DNA of 64,000 nucleotides. Origin: Roseococcus sp. SDR. GTDB lineage: Bacteria > Pseudomonadota > Alphaproteobacteria > Acetobacterales > Acetobacteraceae. The stretch is from positions 1-64,000 of the forward strand of contig NZ_JAHRCU010000023.1 in assembly GCF_019083995.1 (NCBI RefSeq). Reading direction: 5' to 3'. The first letter of the stretch is position 1, and each line of letters starts with the position of its first letter. Positions 28,882 to 37,711 of this stretch are shown piece after piece. The position numbers and the translations under genes are program-made. The notes beneath the pieces were generated by a model. It saw only the letters and a program-made list of their open reading frames with translations. It made no database searches and was not told where the DNA came from.

Positions 28882-30354
28882 ATGGCCAACAGGCCCAAGG
28901 CCGTCTTCGTTAATCCCGACGACAGTGCCGCTACCAGTGAGCAAATTGAAGAACTCGCGGCCGAGCGCGAGGAAATCAGCCGAGACATCGCCGTGCGCGT
29001 AGCTCGGGTTATGCTCAATTCCGCGTTGATGACGGAAGTGTGCGAACTCGGTGAACTCGACGGGCTGAGCCTCGTAATGCTGCCCTCGATGGAATGGGCG
29101 AGGCCCGTCCGCGATGCCATCAAACTGGGGGCACGGGGCGGCAAGGGTCCGACGACGGTTCGAGCGGGACAGCCCGCGCCTTTGCGTGCCGAGCCTGGCT
29201 GGGCTTTCGTTGAAATCTCTGGCCGCGTTGGCTGCGAAGCACCTGCTCGCATTGCCATCGCGCTGTCGCAGGGCCTGTCTGTTGTCGCCGTCGCAGCGGC
29301 GGCTGACCGTGAGCGGCTACCGCTTGGCCTTGAAGGCGCTGCTGACCGCGTGCTCGTCCTGCAGCCCCCGTCCTGGGTCGGTCTCGCCGCAGCGGCGATG
29401 GAGGGCAGGCAAATCGAACGCGTCGACTGGAACTCGGTTCGGCACGACGAGGCTCTGCTGGACGGGCTGACCCCGTCCATTCTCGGCATGTGTTATCGCC
29501 ACGGGCAGCGCGTACAGGCGTTCTGCTCCCGCCTTGCCAGCGCGCTCAAGTTCGCCGCGAAACGCAAGCTCGCTTCCAGCGGTCCTCGTGGGCTGGCCCG
29601 AGTTCCTGGCCTTTCTCCTGCGGTGAACGACTGGGTGCACAGCCTCGTCCGCGACTTCGCGGATTATCGGGAGGGGCGAATTGGGTGGGCTGAGGTTGAC
29701 CGTGGTGCGGTCATCGCTGGCCCGCCTGGCTGCGGGAAAACGACGTTGGCCCGTGCCATGGCCGAAGAGATGGGTGTCCCGCTCATCCTCGGCTCCCAGG
29801 CGCAGTGGCAGTCCTGTGGGCACCAGGGGGATATGCTCAAGGCGATGCGCGGCACCTTCGCTGAGGCCCGACAAGCCGCGCCGTGCCTGCTGTTCCTTGA
29901 CGAACTCGATGCCTTCTCTGACCGCCGTAAGCTGAGCGGGGATAACGCCGAGTATTGTCGCCAGGTGACCAATGCGCTGCTCGCGGAACTCGATGGGGCG
30001 GTCGGTCGAGACGGGGTGGTCGTGATTGGCGCGTGCAACCATGCCGACCTGCTCGAACCCGCTTTGACCCGCCCAGGGCGGCTTGAACGTGTGCTGGCCC
30101 TGGGACCGCCCGACCGCGACGTAATGGAAGCTGTGCTGCGTGTTCATCTCGGCGGTGAGCTCAAGCACGAAGCGCTCGCTGATGTCGCGGTGCTCGCACA
30201 CGGGATGACGGGTGCTGAAGCGGAGGCAGCCGTGCGTGACGCGAAGCGGGCGGCACGCGTCCTGGGGCGACCTCTGCGACGCGGTGACCTGCTCTTGGCC
30301 ATTTGCGAAGCGCGAGGAATTGAGCTCGTTGCACATGCGGCGCTAATTCACTGA
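28882..30354 (+). CDS. FtsH-like AAA+ ATPase without a protease domain
   Basis: 490 residues. The first 265 are unrecognised. The AAA+ module then has Walker A AGPPGCGKTTLA, Walker B CLLFLDELDAF, sensor 1 in VIGACNHADLL, and the RPGRLERVL region that supplies the Arg finger, with a short lid. FtsH-type proteins would continue into an M41 zinc protease with HExxH, but this one stops right after the lid (last residues ELVAHAALIH). It may act as a remodelling ATPase. It is alone on its strand, and the 236 bases before it hold no gene. Confidence 0.8.
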   Translation: MANRPKAVFVNPDDSAATSEQIEELAAEREEISRDIAVRVARVMLNSALMTEVCELGELDGLSLVMLPSMEWARPVRDAIKLGARGGKGPTTVRAGQPAPLRAEPGWAFVEISGRVGCEAPARIAIALSQGLSVVAVAAAADRERLPLGLEGAADRVLVLQPPSWVGLAAAAMEGRQIERVDWNSVRHDEALLDGLTPSILGMCYRHGQRVQAFCSRLASALKFAAKRKLASSGPRGLARVPGLSPAVNDWVHSLVRDFADYREGRIGWAEVDRGAVIAGPPGCGKTTLARAMAEEMGVPLILGSQAQWQSCGHQGDMLKAMRGTFAEARQAAPCLLFLDELDAFSDRRKLSGDNAEYCRQVTNALLAELDGAVGRDGVVVIGACNHADLLEPALTRPGRLERVLALGPPDRDVMEAVLRVHLGGELKHEALADVAVLAHGMTGAEAEAAVRDAKRAARVLGRPLRRGDLLLAICEARGIELVAHAALIH

Positions 30355-30377
30355 CCGTCATGCGACATGATGGCCAA

Positions 30378-30387
30378 AGCGAACTAT
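30378..30387. repeat. AGCGAACTAT motif, copy 1 of 3
   Basis: The ten-base word AGCGAACTAT occurs three times in the element, each time between genes: here, at 33856-33865 and at 48990-48999. Here it lies between the convergent ATPase and methyltransferase genes. Confidence 0.4.
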
Positions 30388-30435
30388 GTCAGTTCGACAA
30401 GCCTTCTGGCAGCTCTTACGAAGGACCTGAATTGC

Positions 30436-32700
30436 CTATCCTGAAAGTGGGAGCGGCGGACCCGTTCCCTTCATGAGCAAGAGTTCCGCCCTCGCACGAC
30501 GATGAGCGTCTCGGATGCCCAGAGGGGCGACCGAGAACCCGTGCTGAGCGGCGAGTGCCCGGACTTCGGGGCGGTCATCATAGGTCACCAGCACTCGCCC
30601 CCGCACACGAGCCAGGCTGGAAAGCATGGCGGCGTGGTCGAGGTCGTGATGCTCGTACAGCCTGGCCCCTGGACCACCCGCGAAAGAGTATGGCGGGTCC
30701 ACGAAGAACGACACCCGCCCGTCATCGCGGAACTCGTGGATGGTCTGCATCGCGTCCCCGCGAAGCAAGATGCGGCTGCGGTGTCGGCGGATGGCGTGGA
30801 GGCGCTCGACCATGGTGCCCACGCGCCAGTGCCGGTGAAGTTCCTCATCCCTGGCCAGGCCTCCCCGAACGATGCCCCCGTAATGGAACCGCGAAGCGAG
30901 AAGGCGACGGGCCGCCACCACATCAGGGGCCTGGTCACCATCCGTGCGGGCGACGAAATCCGCCCACCACGCTCGGCTCGGCTTGGCTTCCTCAAGCCTG
31001 TCCACCAAGCCACGGAACTCCGAGGACGTGCCTGCCGAGACAACCTGCCAGAGGCAGCGCAGTCCGTGGTCGCGTTCTGCCAGCACGATGCGGTCGGTCG
31101 CACCCGTGAGCAGGGCGCGCACGGACACGGCCGCGCTACCCGCGAAGGGTTCAACGAGGCACGTCGTTGCTCCGAGCAGGGACACCAGCCGCGACGCGAC
31201 CTTGGCCTTGCCACCAGGACACCGGACAGGAGTCGAAGCGACACCGATGCGCCCGCGTGCGCCCGCACCACGCCGTGACGGCGCTGCCCGTCGCCCCCCA
31301 CTGCGGATGCCCCGCCTGGGTTCGGGAACATAACGCGGGAGCGGGGGCAGGCCGCGAGAGGACAGGTCTCGGTCGACGGCGGCGAGCAGGAACTCGGCCA
31401 TGCCGACATTTGCGTCCGCCGCCAAGGCAGAGATGCGCTGATGCGCCTCGGGCACCAGGCCGACTTCGAGGCGCGTCGTCCGACGCTTCATCGGCCGATT
31501 GGCCGTCGAGCCACCTCGGGTGTCCTTGCGGGCACGCTGCACGGGAGCGCGCCGCGACTGGACCGAAGCCGAGACCGCCGCACGGGCCAGGGGGGCGAGC
31601 AGGTGCTGGGCGAGATGCTCGTACACAGGCACCACCACCGCGTCGCCCGTGAGTTCCCTGGTCCTGATGTTCGCAGGCAGCACATAGGTGTCGGGCAGGC
31701 CCGTCAGCCTCGCCCGCTCTCGCGACGTGAAGGGCCGCACGCGGAAGCCCTCATCATCCACGACTACGAGTTGCTGCGCCTCGTGTCCTTCCGACGCGAG
31801 AAGGCACCGTGCCACGCCGTCGAAAGCAACCTGCTGACGCAGCATCGGCGCGCCGCTCGCATCGTTGCGCCGCTTCTGCAGCGTGACCCCAACCCGAACC
31901 CCAGCCTGGCGCGCGGCTTCGATGGCGGCGTGGTCCTGGGGCTGCATGCGGGCCTTGATTTCCTCAAGCCGCAAGGGAGCAACCCAACGCGGGTCGGCGG
32001 GCGCGTCCTCCATGAGGTCGGTGAGAGTGGGGGGATGAGAAGGCGGGGCGGGCAGCGTCCACCACCGCCATGCCGCACGCACCGCAATAGGCAGTGCCGC
32101 ATGAGCCTTCTTTAGGGGAGCGGTGTGCCAGCGCGCCACGGGACCGCTGCGGGCGAGAGACCTGGGAACTGCGACGTCTCGGCGCACCGCCACGAGAAAG
32201 AGCCGCAGTCGGTTTTGCGGCAGAAACTGGCGGGCATTCATGAGCAGGGCACCGACGACGTACCCATGCGAGACGAGCGAGGTGCAGAGCGCCGCGAAAT
32301 CGCGCCCGTCATCCACGGAAAGCAGTCCCGGGACATTCTCGAACGCGAGAACCTTGGGAGCGCGCCCCAGTCCACGGAGTTCATCGACCAGGCGAAGGAC
32401 GTGGAATGCGACCACGCCGCGCTCCCCGTCACCGAAGCCACGACGCTCTCCCTGGATGCTGTGGTCCTGGCATGGGGACGAGGCGGTGATGAGTTCGACG
32501 TGCGGAAGTTCGTGCCCCCGAACCTGCTCAATCGGCCTGGGGTCGAAACGCACCTCGGGGCAGTTCGCACGGTACGACTTCGCCTTGTGCCGGCAGAAGT
32601 CGTTCGCGTAGGCCGTGGTGAACCCAGCCCGCGACATCGCGATATGGACACTGCCGCCGCCAGCGAACAGTTCCGCGAAGGGAATGCCAGCCGTTTCCAT
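30436..32700 (-). CDS. fused cytosine-C5 and adenine-N6 DNA methyltransferase
   Basis: 754 residues. The N-terminal part is a Dcm-type enzyme: FAELFAGGG (motif I, about 8-16), SSPCQDHS (motif IV with the catalytic Cys, about 74-81), FENVPGL (motif VI) and QNRLRLFLV (motif VIII). Around 415-460 there is a ribbon-helix-helix-like linker (RRTTRLEVGLVPEAHQRISALAADANVGMAEFL). The C-terminal part is a D12-class adenine enzyme: CPGGKAK, VEPFAGSAAVS (about 520-530) and DPPYSF (about 670). Both active sites look complete. ATG 32700 has GAGG 7 bases ahead. A partner nuclease is not adjacent. Confidence 0.85.
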   Translation of the reverse strand: METAGIPFAELFAGGGSVHIAMSRAGFTTAYANDFCRHKAKSYRANCPEVRFDPRPIEQVRGHELPHVELITASSPCQDHSIQGERRGFGDGERGVVAFHVLRLVDELRGLGRAPKVLAFENVPGLLSVDDGRDFAALCTSLVSHGYVVGALLMNARQFLPQNRLRLFLVAVRRDVAVPRSLARSGPVARWHTAPLKKAHAALPIAVRAAWRWWTLPAPPSHPPTLTDLMEDAPADPRWVAPLRLEEIKARMQPQDHAAIEAARQAGVRVGVTLQKRRNDASGAPMLRQQVAFDGVARCLLASEGHEAQQLVVVDDEGFRVRPFTSRERARLTGLPDTYVLPANIRTRELTGDAVVVPVYEHLAQHLLAPLARAAVSASVQSRRAPVQRARKDTRGGSTANRPMKRRTTRLEVGLVPEAHQRISALAADANVGMAEFLLAAVDRDLSSRGLPPLPRYVPEPRRGIRSGGRRAAPSRRGAGARGRIGVASTPVRCPGGKAKVASRLVSLLGATTCLVEPFAGSAAVSVRALLTGATDRIVLAERDHGLRCLWQVVSAGTSSEFRGLVDRLEEAKPSRAWWADFVARTDGDQAPDVVAARRLLASRFHYGGIVRGGLARDEELHRHWRVGTMVERLHAIRRHRSRILLRGDAMQTIHEFRDDGRVSFFVDPPYSFAGGPGARLYEHHDLDHAAMLSSLARVRGRVLVTYDDRPEVRALAAQHGFSVAPLGIRDAHRRARAELLLMKGTGPPLPLSG

Positions 32701-32927
32701 CACCAGCCTCGCTTGCAGCTGGCCGCACGCCCGCCCAGAGCGCGGCGATGAGAAGCCAGGTTGGCGCGGGCACGGGCCGTGCGAACACGGCACGCGGCGC
32801 GACGGGCGTGGGGACGTTGAAAAATGGACGGAGAAGGGGCGCTGCTCGCTTCGCGCGAGATGATGTCGCTCGCCATGATGATGGTGGTCCTGCCAGGAGG
32901 GATGTCCGCGAGGGGCCGTTGGCCCAG

Positions 32928-32957
32928 GACCGCTCCTCCAAGGCTGGAGGAGCGGTC
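32928..32957. terminator. perfect 13-bp hairpin between two leftward genes
   Basis: Arms 32928-32940 and 32945-32957 pair fully around the loop AGGC. It lies 43 bases after the end of the gene at 33000-33671 and about 230 bases before the methyltransferase start. There is no T-run, so it could be a terminator, a processing site or a binding site. Confidence 0.45.
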
Positions 32958-32999
32958 ATCGCGGTATCGAGCGGGGCAGGAAGGGCAGGGCGCGCACGG

Positions 33000-33671
33000 T
33001 CAGCGGCCCATCCGGTTGCGGGGGCGGTGGAACGTCACGGGGACGTTTTCTTCCCAAACGAACGCGCCGTGGGCGGGATGTGTGCCGTTCAAGGCCTGTA
33101 GTTCGGATTGGTAGCCCTTCACGGTCGCCTCAACGCTCGGGACCTCGCCGTTGGACGATTGGCGGTCAAACTCCGCACCGAGGGCCTGCGCCACGGCCGC
33201 CGAGATGCGGTGCTCCCGCACCGAAGCGGCCACACCGTAGGTAAGGCTGGAGATGGCCAGGGCGACCCGCATACCAGGACGGATGGCTTCGCGGACTTCC
33301 GCCCACTGGTTACCCAGGAACAGGCCGCGCGCCAGGGGAATGGCGATGATGACGGGCTGGGGCTGCGTGCCGGACAGCTTCATCACGAGCTTGCCCACGT
33401 CATTGGACACGCCCATCAGGCAGAGCATGAGAGCGGTCGCGTGCTGCCCCAGCGGGCGGATGCCGATGGACAGGGGGCTGCCGTAGGCGTGACCGGCTTG
33501 GCGAGCGGACAGGCTTTCAAGGGCCATGTTGTGCACGAGACCGTCACGCGCCGTGAACGTCGTGCGGCTGGTCAATTGCGGCGAAATCGCAATGGACGCG
33601 GGAAGGGGCAGGCACTCGCGAAGCGGGGCGAAGCAATCGCGGTTGTGTTGGTCGATATGGGGAAGACGCAT
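33000..33671 (-). CDS. protein of unknown function
   Basis: I do not recognise it. 223 residues, no signal peptide, two mildly hydrophobic stretches (LGQHATALMLCLMGVSNDVGKLVMKLSG and PVIIAIPLARGLFLGNQWAEVREAI) and an ending rich in Trp, His and Arg. The antisense frame 33108-33833 is similar in length, but its product is Arg/His/Gly-rich and looks like a shadow. AGGAA lies about 8 bases before the ATG. It is followed 300 bases later by the fused methyltransferase on the same strand. Confidence 0.55.
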   Translation of the reverse strand: MRLPHIDQHNRDCFAPLRECLPLPASIAISPQLTSRTTFTARDGLVHNMALESLSARQAGHAYGSPLSIGIRPLGQHATALMLCLMGVSNDVGKLVMKLSGTQPQPVIIAIPLARGLFLGNQWAEVREAIRPGMRVALAISSLTYGVAASVREHRISAAVAQALGAEFDRQSSNGEVPSVEATVKGYQSELQALNGTHPAHGAFVWEENVPVTFHRPRNRMGR

Positions 33672-34207
33672 CTTCAGAGTTCCTTCGCATTTGGAACCCC
33701 GACAAGCAGCTCGCGGACGCTCCCCCACGCGGCGGAATGCCGTCGCAGGTGGTCCACTGCTGATGTGTCAGGGTGGGGAGCGGCTCTATGGGCCGCCCAG
33801 TTCAGTGAGCCGTTGGTCCTACGTGCCGATTGAAGTCGGCCCGTGAGAGCGGCTCAGCGAACTATGCGAAAAATCTGCTGGGGGGCGCTGGACAAGCGAG
33901 CGCGAGGGGCGCTATCACCCTCTTCGCGGCGGGACTGATGTCCCGTGATGATGCTCGTCCTTCGCATGGCCGAGGCGTCTAGCAGCTCGCGTGCAAAAAA
34001 GCTAGCTAAATTTTCGTGCCTCCGCAGATTTTTGTTTGGCCGCCGCTAGGCGTGCGCGCGGCGCTATCGCAAATGGCCCACTGTGCACGCGCTCCCTGAC
34101 TGCGTTCCCCGTGGTGAAAACGACGAAAGGACTTTTGTACGTGCCGCTGCGGGCAGGATACCGATACTGCCCACGGCAGTGCCGAAAGTCCCTGCCAAAA
34201 CCTTTCG
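33672..34207. other. 536-bp gap, no gene seen
   Basis: Short frames only. It contains the second AGCGAACTAT motif (33856-33865), and an AT-rich stretch near 33,995-34,035 (GCAAAAAAGCTAGCTAAATTT) that could be a promoter or the end of a transcript. A copy of a lost gene cannot be excluded. Confidence 0.4.
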
Positions 34208-35353
34208 TCAGGTTGCGGGCCACTTGATGGTAAAGCCCCCAGCCCTCGGATGGGCAATCCCAAAGCCGTTCTCCAGTGCGAGGGCCATCTCCTTTGGGCC
34301 TGGCTTGCTTCCGACAACGACCAGCAGGTGCGGCTGTGAAGCTGACCACTTCTGCTGATAATCCAGCAGCTGCCCCATTGCGGTGCGTACGGCGTAACGC
34401 ACGTCGGGCGGGTCGCAGGGCTTCACTTCAGCCAGGACGTGCCCACGCCCCTGAAGTGTGAAATCGATATCCACGCCGCTGAAATTCTCGCGGAGATTCG
34501 AGATATTGAGGGTCGTAATATACGCCTTAAGCCGCGCTTGTAGTTCGCCGTGCCTCGGTGTCACTTTCAGTTCGTGCTCTGTCACATAGCGGACATAAGG
34601 CTGGTCTGCTGGTGCAGCGGTATTTCCTCCTCCTCTCCCGGCAGGTGACTTCGGCTTTCCATAGCTCTTCGTCTTCTTCGCAATGACATCAAGGTCGAAG
34701 GGACCGGTCCGCAGCCATCGGAGAATTGGGCTGTCCATGTCCAGCGATTGCTCGACGATGCTGAGTGCCTGGTCGGGCCTGATGGGCATGAACCTACTGT
34801 GCATTTTGATGAAGACCGGTGGCTTTCCGCCCACTTGCTCGGGTGGAAACAAGGCTTCGGTGTCGAGGGGGACGGGCTCACGGAACCAAGCGAACTCTGC
34901 TGGAGGGCAACGCCAGTTGTTATGGTGCCCCTCCTCACGCCACCTTGCTCGGACCGCTGCGAGGGAGCGGTGAGTCTTCCGCACGCTCGGCAGGGCCCAG
35001 AGCTTATCGGCCTCATCCTTCAGACGCAGCGCCTTGAATATGGCCTGCTTTTCTTCTTCCGTGTTCGCCAGGACGCTGGTGGCAATCCCCAGTGCATAGG
35101 GGGTACCGTTGTTGTAGGCGGTCATGATGATACCGAGGCGTCTCCCATCGCCCCACGAGGTCAATTTTTCGGTGGTCTCCGTGTGAAACACGCGCGAACC
35201 ATCCCAAGTCCGGTTCGGGTCGCCGTTCCATTCTTCATGGCCGAACCCAGCCTTTGTGACGTAGCCGGCATTTTTTCGAATAACCCCGTCGGGACGTAGG
35301 TAGCCCATGGTATTCCAGACCATCGGCTTCACGACGATGACTTTACCGACCAT
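34208..35353 (-). CDS. putative PD-(D/E)XK nuclease with unrecognised N-terminal domain
   Basis: 381 residues. Near the C-terminus GVDIDFTLQGRGHVLAEVKPCDPP gives an Asp followed by EVK, the spacing of a PD-(D/E)XK active site, and the later RTAMGQLLDYQQ supplies the Gln seen in many such nucleases. The N-terminal 220 residues (MVGKVIVVKPMVWNTMGYLR, later AGFGHEEWNGDP) look like a separate domain that I cannot name. A base-reading PUA/EVE-like domain is one idea. GGAGG lies 8 bases ahead of the ATG. A restriction or anti-invader role is inferred. Confidence 0.55.
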   Translation of the reverse strand: MVGKVIVVKPMVWNTMGYLRPDGVIRKNAGYVTKAGFGHEEWNGDPNRTWDGSRVFHTETTEKLTSWGDGRRLGIIMTAYNNGTPYALGIATSVLANTEEEKQAIFKALRLKDEADKLWALPSVRKTHRSLAAVRARWREEGHHNNWRCPPAEFAWFREPVPLDTEALFPPEQVGGKPPVFIKMHSRFMPIRPDQALSIVEQSLDMDSPILRWLRTGPFDLDVIAKKTKSYGKPKSPAGRGGGNTAAPADQPYVRYVTEHELKVTPRHGELQARLKAYITTLNISNLRENFSGVDIDFTLQGRGHVLAEVKPCDPPDVRYAVRTAMGQLLDYQQKWSASQPHLLVVVGSKPGPKEMALALENGFGIAHPRAGGFTIKWPAT

Positions 35354-35443
35354 GCTTTCCCTCCTCTTTGGAGGGGAGGCTAATCTAATCCGAAGACTGA
35401 TTTCCAGTTGCGTGAGCCGCAATGGCCCACGGACCTGAGGGCG

Positions 35444-36010
35444 TTAAGCAGCGTCCTTCACGGCCCTCCAAACAATCGTCTTCCCGACACCAAGGACGCG
35501 CCCGATATCCCGCAGGCTTCGGCCCTCAGCGGCCATCCGCCTCGCCTCATCACGCTGGAATGGTGTGAGAACCCGCCGCCGACCAGGGTGACGGCCAGCC
35601 TTGCGAGCGGCAGCGATGCCCGCCCTCGTCCTCTCCAACATCACGCCACGTTCCCATTCCGCGACCGCCGCTAGAACCTGAACGACCAGGCGGCCTGCAG
35701 CTGTGCCTGTGTCCGCACCCATATCCAGAAGACGAACGGCCACGCCGCGGCGGTCGAGGCCTTCGATGACGGACAGTAGGTCAGCGGAGTTCCTACCCAA
35801 CCTGTCGAGCTTGGCCACAACCAGCACGTCACCCGTGACCAACCGTCCCAGGACGGAAGCGAGGATGGGGCGGGCCAGGGCGGGGACTGAGCCGCTGATG
35901 ACCTCCGACGCGATGTGGTCGGCAGGAACTCCAGCGGCCACCAGCGCCATCACCTGCGGCGCGGTCTCCTGTTCCGCTGTGCTGACCCTCGCATATCCCC
36001 ACGTCGCCAT
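35444..36010 (-). CDS. serine recombinase (resolvase/invertase family)
   Basis: 188 residues. The N-terminal catalytic domain has GYARVSTAEQ (nucleophile Ser), VVAKLDRLGRNSADLLSVIE and AVAEWERGVMLERTRAGIAAAR. The C-terminal helix-turn-helix has GRSLRDIGRVLGVGKTIVWRAV. It is the usual length for a resolvase. Such enzymes resolve cointegrates or multimers at nearby res sites, and the gene-free DNA at 36,011-36,645 is the natural place for one. Confidence 0.88.
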   Translation of the reverse strand: MATWGYARVSTAEQETAPQVMALVAAGVPADHIASEVISGSVPALARPILASVLGRLVTGDVLVVAKLDRLGRNSADLLSVIEGLDRRGVAVRLLDMGADTGTAAGRLVVQVLAAVAEWERGVMLERTRAGIAAARKAGRHPGRRRVLTPFQRDEARRMAAEGRSLRDIGRVLGVGKTIVWRAVKDAA

Positions 36011-36645
36011 GGCCCCCCCTTTCAATGCCTGTCCCTAATGGTGCCCTGGCATATTGCAGAACGTCCGGTCTTTTCGCAGTTCCGCCCCCTCCCCCCACTC
36101 TCCGTTTTGGGCGCGCTGTCGCCTGCCGTTTCTCGGCAGCAACTACGGGACAGGGATGCGGGACGCGGAGGGGCTGGACTGGCCTGGAGCGGGTTGAGTG
36201 GGTCGCAACCGTCCGTTTTGGGGACGGCTGACGCCTTTTGTTGCTGACTACCAAAGAAAAGCGGCTGCCTGCTCAGAGGCGGTGCATCAATCATCTCGAT
36301 GATGGAACGCATGGTGGCGGGCACGATGGCCTCCGATTGTGCCAGCCACGGGCCACGGTGCGGTCGACTGCAATCCATGGCGCACTCCGAAGAAGCGCTG
36401 CCGCGACGAATACAGTAATAGTCCTGAGCGATAAAAATTCCGTCCGTTACTTCGATGTGACATGAAGCACCTGAAAAGCTTTCTCAGCTTGATGGCAGCT
36501 TCAATTTTATCTGACCTACATGACAAAAGAAATTTTTTGGATACGCCTCTTTTTTTGAAATGATGACTTGACTGGCTATTACTGCAGGATAAATGATATG
36601 CAATCGGCGATATTGCCGATGAATTCAAGATAGGAGATTATCGAA
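36011..36645. other. 635-bp gap, possible res region
   Basis: No gene is supportable. The left half is GC-rich with several small inverted repeats (for example CCGTCC-GTTTTGG-GGACGG near 36,210). The right half from about 36,400 turns sharply AT-rich and leads into the next gene. The composition step marks a likely junction between DNA segments of different origin. Confidence 0.4.
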
Positions 36646-37095
36646 ATGCCAGTCATACCTTATTGCGACCTCGTAGAGAGGATGTTGAAAAGAGAGAAGC
36701 ATGAGATTTGCTTTGCTCCTGGCGCGGCATTTAGGAGTGTCATTGAAGATGCTGGTCAAATTTGTATGGAGGCGCTGACCGATGAAGTAGAAATTCAGGT
36801 CTACACCGGCGAGCGGCGAGGCTCTGCTCATCTTATTGGGCGCACATTCGCGAATAATAGAGTTTGCGGTCAGTATCTTAGCAGGCCCAGGCTGAATTTT
36901 TGTGAAATAGGCCCGCTCGATTTGGCTGAGATAATCATGAAGATGGTTGAATCATTTCGCAATAAGCCGGCCAAATTCGAAGTGATTTCCAAAATAAGGA
37001 CGCAGAATGCATCCATATTTGAGCCTGACCTTCAGTTTTCGAGTGGTGTATTTTCGTCAATTCGTGAAGCCAAGGCGGCTTTTTTGATAAAGTGA
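36646..37095 (+). CDS. AT-rich protein of unknown function
   Basis: I do not recognise it. 149 residues, mixed alpha/beta by eye, with no signal peptide or membrane segment. Cys residues lie at about 7, 22, 40, 74 and 86. AGGAG lies 11 bases before the ATG. Codon use is far more AT-rich than in chromosomal genes and differs from most of the element, so it is a recent arrival. It stands alone between a resolvase region and a 290-bp gap, a typical position for a cargo gene. Confidence 0.55.
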   Translation: MPVIPYCDLVERMLKREKHEICFAPGAAFRSVIEDAGQICMEALTDEVEIQVYTGERRGSAHLIGRTFANNRVCGQYLSRPRLNFCEIGPLDLAEIIMKMVESFRNKPAKFEVISKIRTQNASIFEPDLQFSSGVFSSIREAKAAFLIK

Positions 37096-37387
37096 GCGGA
37101 TTTGATTTAACTAATTGCTTCTCAAATTCTGAAATAAATGATGGGCTTATCTTCAGAGTGGGAACCGCCGATTTATTTGGCGGCGGGTTCTGTGAGATTG
37201 AGAATTTTCCTATTGTGTATTGCGATAAAAGGCTTGTTGTGTGAGGCAAATAGGGCGAAGTCTCTTCTGGGTGGGGAGGCTTCGTGGCTCATCGAGTAAA
37301 GATGATGGCTATAATTTGAGTTATCGTTCGCTATTTTCTAGCTGATTTCCGATATGTTGTGCTGTATATTGATGTTGGAGGTTGCTG

Positions 37388-37711
37388 ATGCGAGAGATTG
37401 CTCAAATTGAATCCCTGATGTCCTCGGTCGCTTCGGCGAGTGCGGCCGCGCTAATTTCGGGCCTTGGCCGCGGCTTCGATGAGGCAGACCGCGAGCGGCT
37501 TGCTGGCTGGATTCGTTACTATGCGGCGCTGGCCACGCAAGAAGCTAGTCGCGCCGACGCTGCCGAAGCGGAACTTCATGAATCGCGCGCGAAGTTGCGC
37601 TTCGCCGAACTGCAGATGCACCTCCTCCAGGAAGAGCTCGACGACCGAGACCTCCAGGCGCGAGACGACACTCATCGCCTACTCGCGGCTGTCAGAGACC
37701 GAGCGGACTAG
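37388..37711 (+). CDS. coiled-coil protein of unknown function
   Basis: 107 residues. The second half (LATQEASRADAAEAELHESRAKLRFAELQMHLLQEELDDRDLQARDD) is a long charged coiled coil. The first part is Ala/Ser-rich. GGAGG lies 6 bases before ATG 37388, and a TTG two codons upstream is less likely. The last 20 bases overlap the end of the convergent gene 37692-38189. The 290 bases before it are AT-rich and hold no gene. Confidence 0.55.
   Translation: MREIAQIESLMSSVASASAAALISGLGRGFDEADRERLAGWIRYYAALATQEASRADAAEAELHESRAKLRFAELQMHLLQEELDDRDLQARDDTHRLLAAVRDRAD

Noticed and set aside
32528-32959. Minus-strand frame in front of the dual methyltransferase, and an N-terminal extension of that enzyme to 32793
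   Set aside because: Motif I of the methyltransferase starts 8 residues after ATG 32700, which has a ribosome site. The extension is Pro/Arg/Cys-rich shadow.
33108-33833. 241-codon plus-strand frame opposite the 33000-33671 gene
   Set aside because: Its product is rich in Gly, Arg, His and Ala with no protein-like pattern, as expected for a shadow. The minus-strand product reads far more like a protein and has a better start.
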